DNA of 27,537 bases, from the NCBI GenBank assembly GCA_002394965.1, contig DGVL01000095.1:35190-62726 (forward strand), written 5' to 3'. A program made the translations under genes and the position numbers. Shown here piece after piece: positions 15,646 through 24,733 of this stretch. The DNA comes from Lachnospira sp. UBA4285 (GTDB lineage Bacteria; Bacillota; Clostridia; Lachnospirales; Lachnospiraceae). Below the pieces are notes generated by a model that saw only the letters and a program-made list of their open reading frames with translations, was not told the origin of the DNA and made no database searches. Within the stretch, counting starts at the first letter, position 1. Each line of letters opens with the position of its first letter.

Positions 15646-17070
15646 TCAGGTTCCGATGGAAAAGTCTTTCACCGTGATGTCTCCGTCCGCGGCAAACCAT
15701 CCGATATGACGCCCTCTGTACTGGTACATTCGGAAGCTGAGCGCCGTATCCTGGTCGACATAGAGTACGGCGGCGCTGCCGTCGATAAACAGCTCCAGCT
15801 GATATTCCCTGCCTGCTTCAAGCTGTATTGGCCGCTCCAGCTCGACCGCATACGGGAACATCTGACCTCCCTGTTCATACATACGCAACCCGCTTCGGAA
15901 TTCTATTCTCCGCCGTTCCGGCTGGAATATCAGATAGTACCCGAAGTCAAACCTCTCGTCGACATGCAGAGCAAGTCCGAAGCCGGAAGGACTGCCGGAA
16001 TACGAGACACGGGCGCGGATCACACACTGATCCGGAAGCTGCTGAGACAGCGCAGCGGAATACCCGCCCTGAGAGCGGCATATGACTCCATCCTCTGTTT
16101 TTCTCCAGTCCCCGGTGAGAGTTCGGATTTCAGGTGTTATGAATTCTGAGAACGCCGACTCCAGCCCCTCCGCCGGCCTTGTTCCGAGCGTTCCGTCCTC
16201 ATGCTGGTGAAGCCTGTGCGCGACAATGCTCCCGCCCCAGTTATAGGTCTTGTAATCCTTGCCATAATCTTTCTCCGGATCAAATCCCCAGTTGTCCTCT
16301 CCTCTTGTGGGATTCCATCCATAAAGATATCGATTCCTTCCATCCCACATCGTCTTGGCTGCATAAAACGCCCTTCCATCAAAGGTATCCTTAAGCGGGC
16401 GGATCCAGGGCCCCCGGGGCGAGCGGCTCATTCTGTAATAGGTCTGGAATCCGTCTGTATAATTGGAATATATCAGATAGTACCAGTCTCCCATCCGGAA
16501 AAAATCCGGGCATTCATATGCAGACAGCTTCTCGTGCGGCGAGTACAGAGGTTTCTGGTAATTCCAGTGAACCAGATCCCCGGATGTACAGAGCGCCACA
16601 CAGCCATTCCTTTCCGTTGCTGCGTTTTCTCTTGCAGCAAGGAGCATCCACCACGCCTGTTCCTCTTCGTTCCAGAAAACAAACGGATCACGCCAGTCCG
16701 AAGTGCGATAGATTTCTCCATCCGGCCCGAATTTTTCCTCCGGAATATCCGTCCAGCGAATCAGATCCCGGCTGACCGCGTGCCTTGCCCACTGCGCGGC
16801 AGGTGCATTGTCGAATGTGCAGTAGAACATATGATATATCCCGTTGACGCGGATTACAGAACCTGTTCCTCCGTCGATATGTACCGGTTCCTCCGCAAAA
16901 TTCCGGTTGTCTGTGGTGACAATCCGATGCCACCCGCGGATGACCTTGTCCTTCGGGGCATCCGGATTCCAGTTTTTCAGATAATACCCCTCAAAGCGTC
17001 TGGTCTCTTCGTTGTAAAATGGTATCACATCGCCTGCTTTTGCATATTCTGGTGTATAAAACAGTTCCAT
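15646..17070 (-). CDS. Non-canonical GH32-like glycosidase (lacks WMNDPNG)
   Basis: The 474-residue cytoplasmic protein has a GH32-type layout, but the nucleophile motif is replaced by AGDVIPFYN (Asp14). The RDP box is DWRDPFVFW (Asp128) and the acid/base box is YECPDFF (Glu186), so all three acidic residues are still in place. A C-terminal concanavalin-like beta-sandwich (about residues 350-474) follows, with FGLALHVDERFDFGYYLIF and ELFIDGSAAVLYVDQ. It probably acts on an unusual fructoside; the difference in the first motif suggests a substrate other than sucrose or inulin. The start is well supported by GGAGGAAA. It is the first gene of the right-hand GH32-GH32-GH172 trio and lies 108 bases after the response regulator gene. 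Confidence 0.82.
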   Translation of the reverse strand: MELFYTPEYAKAGDVIPFYNEETRRFEGYYLKNWNPDAPKDKVIRGWHRIVTTDNRNFAEEPVHIDGGTGSVIRVNGIYHMFYCTFDNAPAAQWARHAVSRDLIRWTDIPEEKFGPDGEIYRTSDWRDPFVFWNEEEQAWWMLLAARENAATERNGCVALCTSGDLVHWNYQKPLYSPHEKLSAYECPDFFRMGDWYYLIYSNYTDGFQTYYRMSRSPRGPWIRPLKDTFDGRAFYAAKTMWDGRNRYLYGWNPTRGEDNWGFDPEKDYGKDYKTYNWGGSIVAHRLHQHEDGTLGTRPAEGLESAFSEFITPEIRTLTGDWRKTEDGVICRSQGGYSAALSQQLPDQCVIRARVSYSGSPSGFGLALHVDERFDFGYYLIFQPERRRIEFRSGLRMYEQGGQMFPYAVELERPIQLEAGREYQLELFIDGSAAVLYVDQDTALSFRMYQYRGRHIGWFAADGDITVKDFSIGT

Positions 17071-17110
17071 ATTTTCTACTTTCCTCCGTGCTCACATCTC
17101 TTGCGATCAT

Positions 17111-17167
17111 CCGGCATGACCCTGTAAATCCTATGAGTTATTTGTTCAGCTAATGGAAACATGCCGG
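17111..17167. repeat. Inverted repeat between the response regulator and GH32-like genes
   Basis: CCGGCATG (17111-17118) and CATGCCGG (17160-17167) are perfect 8-bp inverted arms separated by 41 bases. There is no U-run on the minus strand, so it is not an obvious terminator. It may be a processing or stability element, or a pair of binding half-sites for an internal promoter of the glycosidase trio. Confidence 0.4.
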
Positions 17168-17178
17168 TATGCCGTCAT

Positions 17179-18819
17179 TTAATCTCTTTTATTATTCCTG
17201 CATTCCTGGGGCGTCACATGATACTTAAGCCTGAAGATTTTCCCAAAATAAGCTGGATTGTTATATCCACACTTTTCTGCGATATCATATATTTTCATCT
17301 CCGAGCCTTCGATTAAATGCTTCGCCGTCTCCATACGTATATTTTCTATATATTCGTGTATGCCAACGCCCTCCAGCTGCTTAAACATCCTGGAAACATA
17401 TGATGGATTGAATCCTATGCATTGCCCTATTTTATTCAAAGAGAGATCACCCGAGACATTGTTCAGGACATATGACTTAATCTTCTGAACCATACCATAT
17501 TCCGAATCCAGTTTCTGCTCGTGACAGCAGACACTGATCTTATCGATCAGATCCTCCAGATAAACGCGCTCATCGTGCCAGGTACTGAATTCTCCAGGTT
17601 CAAATAGATTGATGAGCTGGAACTGAGAGGCAAGTTTGATTCTAAGATTCATCTTGTTGATAAACTCAATCAGTTGGATCTCTATTGAGCGAAACAGCTC
17701 TAGCGCGTAAAAAGAATGCCTGGGGGCGTCTTCAAAATCCGATAATATTTTATGAACAGAATTCTTGTATGCCTTAAAATTCTGGCTCTCAAGATACTGC
17801 ATGGACATCGTGATTTTCGCAGACGATAGAGGAAATGCATTCTCAATATTCTGAGGTTCTCCGTTGAATACAATCTGACCATCTGTAATACTTTCTTCTA
17901 TCAGAACAATCGGGCTTGTATCAACCATCATCTGCCCTATATATTTTGACAGCCGGTTGAAGGTGTTCTCCCATTTTGTCCAGGTAATAAGGTGACTGCC
18001 AATGATAAAGGACAGATTTGAATTCAGGTCTCTGCTTATCATGGTCTGAATTTCACCAAGACTTGAGAACAATACATTAATGATTGACTCCCTTTCTCCC
18101 TCCAGCAGCCATACACAGGTATTGTTATAAAATGTAGTCTCAATCCCTTTAAGATGCGTTCCGAAGATTTTCGTGATCATTTGAGAAATTGTTACGATCA
18201 GTTTTTCCGCGACATTGTAGGGCATTTTCAGAGTTGGTTTGCCGAGTATCATTAACGCTTTGGCGTTTTCCTCTCCGTAATCAAAATCCTCTATCCCTAC
18301 CAGGGCCGTTGACAGTTGTTCTTTTGTACTAATTCCCCCGGACAGGATTTCATTAAGAACCTGCTGCCTGTATATGGGAGCCATGAACGAGAGATAGCGC
18401 TCCGTACGATCATATTCTCTCTGAAAGCGCATATCGGAATTGATCCGATCCAATGCGTTTTTCACGGCATCCAGGAGAATTTCATCGCCTTCTGTCTTGA
18501 GAACAAAATAATCTATCTCCTGATTGACAGCCTGATAGCAATATTCAAAGTCATTGTACCCGGTAAGGTATATAACTCTGATAGATGGATCTATCTCTTT
18601 CATCTGCCTGACCATCTCGATACCTGTCATCTCAGGCATTCGTATATCCGTAACAATAAGGTTATACTTTTCTGACTTAAATAAACGCAGGGCCTTCACC
18701 GGGTGATAGCAATTATCCACCATCGCTATAGAGGAAAACTTATCCGCCAGAAATTCACGTATGTCGTCAGAAAATATCATCTCATCATCAACTACCAGTA
18801 TTCTTAATTTTGTGTACAT
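17179..18819 (-). CDS. YesN-type response regulator with AraC-family DNA-binding domain
   Basis: The 546-residue protein has an N-terminal receiver domain: acidic pocket VVDDE at 9-13, phosphoacceptor Asp58 in VTDIRMPEMTG, Thr86 and Lys108. A long middle region of about 300 residues follows. The C-terminus holds two helix-turn-helix motifs of AraC type, in SLNKIGQCIGFNPSYVSRMFKQ and KIYDIAEKCGYNNPAYFGKIF. Together with the kinase gene 37 bases upstream it forms a two-component system. In this family the usual target is the neighbouring ABC importer and glycosidase operon. Candidate direct-repeat half-sites occur before the permease operon (25690-25721). The ribosome binding site is weak. Base composition is more AT-rich than the flanking chromosome. 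Confidence 0.93.
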   Translation of the reverse strand: MYTKLRILVVDDEMIFSDDIREFLADKFSSIAMVDNCYHPVKALRLFKSEKYNLIVTDIRMPEMTGIEMVRQMKEIDPSIRVIYLTGYNDFEYCYQAVNQEIDYFVLKTEGDEILLDAVKNALDRINSDMRFQREYDRTERYLSFMAPIYRQQVLNEILSGGISTKEQLSTALVGIEDFDYGEENAKALMILGKPTLKMPYNVAEKLIVTISQMITKIFGTHLKGIETTFYNNTCVWLLEGERESIINVLFSSLGEIQTMISRDLNSNLSFIIGSHLITWTKWENTFNRLSKYIGQMMVDTSPIVLIEESITDGQIVFNGEPQNIENAFPLSSAKITMSMQYLESQNFKAYKNSVHKILSDFEDAPRHSFYALELFRSIEIQLIEFINKMNLRIKLASQFQLINLFEPGEFSTWHDERVYLEDLIDKISVCCHEQKLDSEYGMVQKIKSYVLNNVSGDLSLNKIGQCIGFNPSYVSRMFKQLEGVGIHEYIENIRMETAKHLIEGSEMKIYDIAEKCGYNNPAYFGKIFRLKYHVTPQECRNNKRD

Positions 18820-18856
18820 AAGATGTATTTATTCCACCGTCATCCGATATCACGCA

Positions 18857-20542
18857 TCACAAAGGTATCCGCATCGTCACACACAGTCCGCCAAGTTCGG
18901 ATCGGCTGACCTGAAGAGATTTGCTTGTGTGAAAATATATATCCATTCTATTAGAAATGTTGACTAGTGAGGTTACTTTTTTACCCTTGGAATCTGTCAG
19001 TCTCTTGTCGAGCTTCTCAACATCCTCATCACTGATATGCCCGGAATTCTCTATCCGGATATATAAATAGCCATCCCTTTCAAAATACGAGACGCGTATT
19101 TTAAGAATCTCATTCTCATCAAGCACGGAATATGCGTATTTAAAAATATTCTCAAGGATCGGCTGGATGACGATTCTGGGAACAAAAATATATGTATATT
19201 GTTCCGGCAGCTCATCGAAACGGACATCAATCCTTTCTTCAAATCGATATTTCTGAATGGATGTATATGTCCTGGCATAATTAATCTCATCCTTCAGAAG
19301 CTTATCCGTCTCAGCATCTCTTGTAATGTATTTAAAAAGATTTCCCAGGCTTTTACATATATACAGACTGTTTTCCCAATCTTTCTTCCTGATAAATCTG
19401 TACAGTAAAAAGTAGCTGTTATAAATAAAATGCGTGTTGATCTGAGCCTGCAGATGCCTGTAAGCTTCCTGATTGATCAGGATCTCCTGCTTCATTTCCC
19501 TGGTCACCAGCAGATCTAACTTTTCGACCATTCTGTTAAAGCTTAAATACAAAGCCTTAAACACTTCATTCTGACTGTTATCAATTGGAATGCGATAGGA
19601 AAACTCCTCATTGTTGATTTTTCCAAACGCCGTATTGAGGAGCTTTTCCAGCGGCTTAATCAGGTTTTTATAAAAAATAAAAAATACAGTGATTATTGCT
19701 CCAATTACTGTAACCATCATCCACCGATGATCCGCACGAGATTCTTTCTCGATCAGCATCAGTGGTTTCTTGCACAAATAATATGTGAGATGAATGGTCG
19801 GATCAGACTCCTTTATATAAGAAAAATAATCCTTCGTATTTATTTCTGGTTCTGTTTGGGCACTTCGAAATTCCTGCCCATCATATATATATGAACAACT
19901 ATCACCTCCAATCCCCGTCAGAATAATAATATCTTCTGCAGTTAATCTTGAATAATCAAGCTCATGAACCAACTCGTTCAGATCGACAGAAACCATCATC
20001 ACAGATATTGGGCGATTGTTGACAGGAGAATCCCCAAAGGTGACCTGACTCAGCAGAATTTCATTTTCTTTGAAACTGATGTTCTGTCCAGGCTGAAGAT
20101 GTCCGGGAAGTTCAATGGATCTGGAAAAGTCATACCCATCCTCATCTATAACCAGCTGCTGCTCAGGAAAATAAAAGCGCACGTCATCTAACAGATGGTT
20201 TTCATTGATCAGGCGCAGGCACTCCATTTCAAGATGTCTGAGCAGCTGATCCTTTTCATGTGAGTTTAAATGGTTATAACTCACGTAGATATCCGACACC
20301 ACTGGATCTCTGTACACCAGAGAACTCACACGGACAATTTCTCTGAACTGTTCGCATAAATTCTTATAAAGGTAATTCAGCCTTTCTTCCTGCTCGTTTT
20401 GATATAGCTGATAATATCTCTCGCGGAAACGGGCGCTTGAAATCTGACTAAATGAAATTTCCACGACTACAAGCATCGCGAAAATAACGCCCAGCCATTT
20501 CAAGGCGAAACGAACAAAACTATTTCTGCCATCAGCCGTCAT
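18857..20542 (-). CDS. YesM-type membrane sensor histidine kinase
   Basis: The 561-residue protein has a first membrane helix at about 14-32, an extracellular sensor region of some 240 residues, a second helix at about 274-292 and a HAMP domain. The His_kinase box LQAQINTHFIYNSY has phosphoacceptor His371, and the family-typical Pro before it is replaced by Thr. The ATPase domain keeps the N box (IQPILENIFKYA, Asn465), but the G boxes are poor: IENSGH in place of DNGxG, and GKKVTSLVNI in place of GxGLxN. The catalytic strength may therefore be unusual. AAGGAG lies five bases before the ATG. The gene sits 37 bases after a GH32-like gene and 37 bases before its response regulator. Confidence 0.92.
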   Translation of the reverse strand: MTADGRNSFVRFALKWLGVIFAMLVVVEISFSQISSARFRERYYQLYQNEQEERLNYLYKNLCEQFREIVRVSSLVYRDPVVSDIYVSYNHLNSHEKDQLLRHLEMECLRLINENHLLDDVRFYFPEQQLVIDEDGYDFSRSIELPGHLQPGQNISFKENEILLSQVTFGDSPVNNRPISVMMVSVDLNELVHELDYSRLTAEDIIILTGIGGDSCSYIYDGQEFRSAQTEPEINTKDYFSYIKESDPTIHLTYYLCKKPLMLIEKESRADHRWMMVTVIGAIITVFFIFYKNLIKPLEKLLNTAFGKINNEEFSYRIPIDNSQNEVFKALYLSFNRMVEKLDLLVTREMKQEILINQEAYRHLQAQINTHFIYNSYFLLYRFIRKKDWENSLYICKSLGNLFKYITRDAETDKLLKDEINYARTYTSIQKYRFEERIDVRFDELPEQYTYIFVPRIVIQPILENIFKYAYSVLDENEILKIRVSYFERDGYLYIRIENSGHISDEDVEKLDKRLTDSKGKKVTSLVNISNRMDIYFHTSKSLQVSRSELGGLCVTMRIPL

Positions 20543-20579
20543 GCCAACTCCTTCATCAGAATTATGCCACGCTCCTGAT

Positions 20580-21986
20580 TCATCGGGTGATCAATCTCTG
20601 GCCACTGACTGTAACGCTTCCTTCCTCAACAAACGTGCCCGTCAGTTTTGGCTCAAAATCATAGCACCGCGACGACAGAGCTGTATCATTTACATAAAAT
20701 AACTGTATATTGCCGGAAAGAACCATCTTTACATGAACCCGATAGTCCATGTACTCAAACGGTCTCTCCTCAATAAAGGATTGATCGCCATCAATTCTAA
20801 AATACTGATCGACATAGAATCTGTGGCGGCGAAGGTCGAGTACAAGCTGGCACCATTTATGCATGCTCTCATCCTCCGCGATCAAAATCCCGACTCTTCT
20901 GGTCCCCGCAGACCATGCTATATCCGCTTCATAAAGGCACGGTCCATTAAGCTCTGCCGTTTTCGCCTCTGCGCGCCCCGCCTCTGAACAGCCGGAAATC
21001 TCTCCGTCATGCTCGGAAAACTGACCCGTTAATGCAGAGAAGGCAAGCGGCTGCTGCTTGTCAAAAGACTTGTATACAGTCTCCGGAAGTGTTACTCCAA
21101 GCGATCCATTCTTTCTCTGTATGAGCTGATGTACCATTAGAGAACCGCCCCAGATGAGCTTCCCGCTGTTTGACGCATGTTCTCTGACGGCCTGCCATCC
21201 CACCAGGTATCTCTTCCGACCATCCGATACAGTTTTGGCCGCATAGAGCTGTCTGCCATCAAACATATCATCAGCCGGGCTATAGTATGGACCATATAAT
21301 GAATCCGCAATCCGGTATCTTGTTTCCCACCAGTTTGAATAATTAGAAAAAACAAGATATCTCTTTCCATTCATCTCAAATGTATCATTACATTCATTCG
21401 TTATATAGGTGCCGGGAGAATATATGATTCTTGAAAAATGCCAGTCTGCGACATCTGATGATTCATAGAGCACCGTGCATCCAGAACGATTATAAACGCC
21501 GTCTTTCATTGTTGCTGTTATAAGCAGGCCGTACTGTCCTTCCGCGATTGTAATGACTTGTGGATCACGCCAATGCCTGTTTCCAAACCGTGTCTCGTCA
21601 ATTGTCAATTCAAAATTTCTGTCTTTTTCCCAGGCGTAAGGATTTTTCCCAACCGCTCTTAATACAACCTGCTCCCGTTCACCGGTCTTTCTGTACCTTT
21701 CTTCATTAAATCCGGTGTAATAAAAGTAATATGTGTCCTGATAATGAAATACACTGCCCGTGCCAATATGCCAGTCCTGATCATTTTCCGTTCCCGGGTG
21801 CAGGACTACAACCGGGTCTGTAAATGTTATAAAATCTTCCGTCACTGTCAGCATTACACCATGCGCATTCAGATAGTACAAGTAGTACCTGCCATCTTCA
21901 AAAAAAGGCATGAAATCGCCGCACATGTCATGACCAGAATTGTCTTTTGTCTGCGGAACTGTGCTGTAAAAAACATCATCTTTCAT
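20580..21986 (-). CDS. Second non-canonical GH32-like glycosidase
   Basis: The 468-residue cytoplasmic protein has the same modified GH32 active-site pattern as the gene at 15646-17070. CGDFMPFFEDG (Asp24) replaces WMNDPNG, HWRDPQVI (Asp141) is the stabiliser box, and TNECNDTFEM (Glu198) replaces ECPDLF. It has a similar C-terminal beta-sandwich with FYVDQYFRIDGDQS. The longest frame starts 30 codons earlier, but AGGAG lies eight bases before the ATG at 21986, and the upstream stretch overlaps the hairpin at 22013-22038. It sits between the substrate-binding lipoprotein and the kinase, within the same transcription unit. A fructoside-cleaving role is inferred; the exact reaction is unknown. 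Confidence 0.8.
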   Translation of the reverse strand: MKDDVFYSTVPQTKDNSGHDMCGDFMPFFEDGRYYLYYLNAHGVMLTVTEDFITFTDPVVVLHPGTENDQDWHIGTGSVFHYQDTYYFYYTGFNEERYRKTGEREQVVLRAVGKNPYAWEKDRNFELTIDETRFGNRHWRDPQVITIAEGQYGLLITATMKDGVYNRSGCTVLYESSDVADWHFSRIIYSPGTYITNECNDTFEMNGKRYLVFSNYSNWWETRYRIADSLYGPYYSPADDMFDGRQLYAAKTVSDGRKRYLVGWQAVREHASNSGKLIWGGSLMVHQLIQRKNGSLGVTLPETVYKSFDKQQPLAFSALTGQFSEHDGEISGCSEAGRAEAKTAELNGPCLYEADIAWSAGTRRVGILIAEDESMHKWCQLVLDLRRHRFYVDQYFRIDGDQSFIEERPFEYMDYRVHVKMVLSGNIQLFYVNDTALSSRCYDFEPKLTGTFVEEGSVTVSGQRLITR

Positions 21987-22012
21987 TCTGTAAGCTCCTG
22001 TCAGCAGTAAAG

Positions 22013-22038
22013 AGGGATACAGCGCTAACCGTATCCCT
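22013..22038 (-). terminator. Intercistronic hairpin after the substrate-binding protein gene
   Basis: On the minus strand AGGGATAC pairs perfectly with GTATCCCT around a 10-base loop, with only a short CTTT after it. It lies 18 bases after the stop of the binding-protein gene. It probably stabilises the upstream mRNA or gives partial termination, so that the binding protein is made in excess. Confidence 0.55.
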
Positions 22039-22056
22039 TTGTTAAATATGTTCGGT

Positions 22057-23763
22057 TTACTTAGAAAGATCGGCAAATGTAGTATTGTACCAGTTATTAA
22101 CCTCTGTCGTGATCTGATCTCCGCCCAGCTGTTTCCACTGATCTACAAAACCATCGAAAGCACTTGGATCGCTGGTACCCATGATGGTATTAACATATGT
22201 CTCAGCTTCAAGCTTATCAAGAGAGGACAGATTCGACTTCATAGTAGGTGTCGGCGCTCCAAAGAATACAGATGATACGAGCTTGTCATTCGCCTTGTAA
22301 TCATTAATGATTGTATTCCAGCTGCCTTCCGGCCCGATGAATTTATAATAATTCCATCCCACCGGATCATCGTGTCCATTCATTCCGTTATCAATAAACT
22401 GCTTAATGGCCTTATAGTACCTTGCCGCTTCCGGATGAATCTTATCAACTGTCGTCTCTCCATCCAGTGTTGCCTTGATCTCAGCATAGTAGGTGTTACA
22501 TTTCTGGATGGCTGGGTCCATGCCAAAGGCGGCAACTGCAGCGAAATTGACACCCGTTTTCGGATCAACGCCGAAAGTGTTCAATGTCTCCTCCGTGGAA
22601 TCAAGAGAGTTGATCTTGTCTTGGAATGCATTGGCAATTTTGATCAGTGCTTCCGGATGCTTGCAGTTGGCATTCACCGCAAAGTATCTGCTGATGCGAA
22701 CATATGTCGCCGGTTTGGCCGGCTTATCTGTTGCAGAGACTATCGGATAGCACTGCCAGTCGGCATTCGGGTCATTTTCCACGCAGCTCTTCGTGGCGCC
22801 CCACGGAATTCCCTCATTGCCATAGAACATTCCAACTTTACCAGAAGCAATGTCCTCCCCAAGCTTAGTTGCGTCTTTAACTCCAAATTCAGGATCAATC
22901 AAGCCGTCCTTATACATCTGAGAGAGCTGAGCAAGGGCTTGCTTAGCCCCCGGCATGATTCCGGAGTAAGAAATCTTGCCACTGTCATCCTTGATCCATG
23001 CCCGTGGATAAGCACCATATGCGGCGAAGAAACCATCAAAGCTGCCCGGGCTCGCTCCACTCTCTGTCACGATATCTTTCTGGAAGCCAATACCCCAGGT
23101 ATCCTCCGCTCCATCGCCATCCGGATCGTTGAATCGGAAAGCCTTGGCGACATCAAGTAATTCGTCCATTGTAGTAGGCGCTTCAAGATTCAGTGCCTTC
23201 AGCCAGTCTGTGCGGATCCACAGAAGATCTCCTGTGCCATCAGCTGCAGCAAGCTGAGGAATACCATAGAGCTTCCCATCAATCTTGCCGCTGGCAAGCT
23301 GAACGCCGCCGTCTACTTCTATCGTCTGTTTGAGGAGATCCGAAGCATTGTCCTCATATACCTGGGAAAGATCCGCCAGCTTTCCAGCTGCCGCAAGATC
23401 CTGAAACTGTGATGGCGACAGATCCATAATGTCTGGCAGGCTATTCGAGGCAATCGCCATAGACATCTTCTGGTCATAATCGTCGCCGGCGGCTGCCACC
23501 TTATAGTCCAATGTTATACCCAGCGAATCCCGGTAATATCTGGTCCATACATTATCGTTAAAACTGTCATTGCCTAAAAACTTCTCATCGCCATTCGTCT
23601 TATGCATATAGGTGACTGTATATGCATCTTCCCGGCCTGCTGCGCCAGATGATGTTCCTGCGCCGGGGGAACTCGCTGGCGTGTTTCCTGCGGATTGCCC
23701 GCATCCAACTAATGAGGCAGCAATCGTCGCTGCTGCTACGCCCTTCAAGATTCTTGTTTTCAT
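22057..23763 (-). CDS. ABC transporter extracellular sugar-binding lipoprotein (LipO/LplA type)
   Basis: The 568-residue protein starts with a lipoprotein signal peptide. The lipobox is LVGC, with Cys22 as the lipidated residue, followed by a Ser/Gly/Pro-rich linker. The mature part is a two-lobed solute-binding protein of the large type 1 family, and FNDPDGDGAEDTWG is a calcium-binding loop typical of it. It captures an oligosaccharide outside the cell and delivers it to the two permeases encoded just upstream. A strong site, AAGGAGGG, precedes the ATG. No ATPase gene is in the locus. Such systems commonly borrow a shared MsmK-like ATPase encoded elsewhere. Confidence 0.93.
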   Translation of the reverse strand: MKTRILKGVAAATIAASLVGCGQSAGNTPASSPGAGTSSGAAGREDAYTVTYMHKTNGDEKFLGNDSFNDNVWTRYYRDSLGITLDYKVAAAGDDYDQKMSMAIASNSLPDIMDLSPSQFQDLAAAGKLADLSQVYEDNASDLLKQTIEVDGGVQLASGKIDGKLYGIPQLAAADGTGDLLWIRTDWLKALNLEAPTTMDELLDVAKAFRFNDPDGDGAEDTWGIGFQKDIVTESGASPGSFDGFFAAYGAYPRAWIKDDSGKISYSGIMPGAKQALAQLSQMYKDGLIDPEFGVKDATKLGEDIASGKVGMFYGNEGIPWGATKSCVENDPNADWQCYPIVSATDKPAKPATYVRISRYFAVNANCKHPEALIKIANAFQDKINSLDSTEETLNTFGVDPKTGVNFAAVAAFGMDPAIQKCNTYYAEIKATLDGETTVDKIHPEAARYYKAIKQFIDNGMNGHDDPVGWNYYKFIGPEGSWNTIINDYKANDKLVSSVFFGAPTPTMKSNLSSLDKLEAETYVNTIMGTSDPSAFDGFVDQWKQLGGDQITTEVNNWYNTTFADLSK

Positions 23764-23834
23764 ATACCCTCCTTGTATTAATAATATCTCCTGATTAACA
23801 CATATCGACTGATATGGGCGTGGTACTGTGCCGG

Positions 23835-24719
23835 TTACTCTTTAACGCTTCCCATAACAACGCCTGAAACAAAATATCTTTGCAAGAAAGGATAAATAGC
23901 TAATATTGGAACCGTGCATATCAATATGAGCGCTCCTTTGATACCTCTTCCTGTAATTTCCCATAGATTAGGATTGAGCATGAGTTCCTGCGTGCTGATT
24001 TTCGTAATATCAAATTTAAGCACTACCGACTGTAAATATGTCATCAGCGGATACTTTTCCGGTAAATTCATATAGATCATGCCGTCAAACCATGCATTCC
24101 AATGACCGACAATTATGAATAAGGATACCGTTGCTATGGAAGGCTTCGCCATCGGCAGATAAACCCTGGTCATTATCTGATGCCAGTTTGCTCCATCTAT
24201 TAATGCCGCTTCCTCTATTGCCTTAGGCAGTCCCCGGAAATAATTCATCATCAGGAGAACACAGAACATCTGTATGGAGTCCGGCAAGATCAGTGAAAAA
24301 ATATTATTTATAAGATGAAGCCTGCTGACAACCAGATATGTAGGGATCAACCCGCCATTAAAAACCATCGGCACCAGGAAAAACCATGCATAATACTTTC
24401 TGCACCGAAATATTCTCGGGTCATCCTTGGAAAGCGGATACGCAACGCTGATCGTAAGTGCCAGGTCTATTGCCCATCCCAGCGTCACACGCAATAAAGT
24501 GATAATAAAGGACTGGTAAATCTGCTTATCGCCAAAGATATATTCGTATGCCGCCGTATTAAATTGTTTTGGCCAGAATAAAACAGCGTTGGCATCAACC
24601 ATTGTCTTGGAGCTGAAAGAAACGGCCAGAAGATTGATTATCGGAGCTATGCAAGTCAGACTCAGAAAGCCCAGGAAGATATATATTATCAATGACGATA
24701 CCGTAAATCTCTTTTTCAT
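23835..24719 (-). CDS. ABC sugar transporter permease, YtcP/LplC type
   Basis: The 294-residue protein has about six membrane helices and the inner-membrane-component EAA loop EEAALIDGANWHQIMTRVYLP, which docks the ATPase. It also has the conserved C-terminal YFVSGVVMGSVKE of the CUT1 LplC/YtcP group. It forms the membrane channel with the permease encoded 14 bases upstream. The neighbouring binding-protein gene begins about 70 bases downstream. Confidence 0.93.
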   Translation of the reverse strand: MKKRFTVSSLIIYIFLGFLSLTCIAPIINLLAVSFSSKTMVDANAVLFWPKQFNTAAYEYIFGDKQIYQSFIITLLRVTLGWAIDLALTISVAYPLSKDDPRIFRCRKYYAWFFLVPMVFNGGLIPTYLVVSRLHLINNIFSLILPDSIQMFCVLLMMNYFRGLPKAIEEAALIDGANWHQIMTRVYLPMAKPSIATVSLFIIVGHWNAWFDGMIYMNLPEKYPLMTYLQSVVLKFDITKISTQELMLNPNLWEITGRGIKGALILICTVPILAIYPFLQRYFVSGVVMGSVKE

Positions 24720-24733
24720 ATCATCACCCCTGC

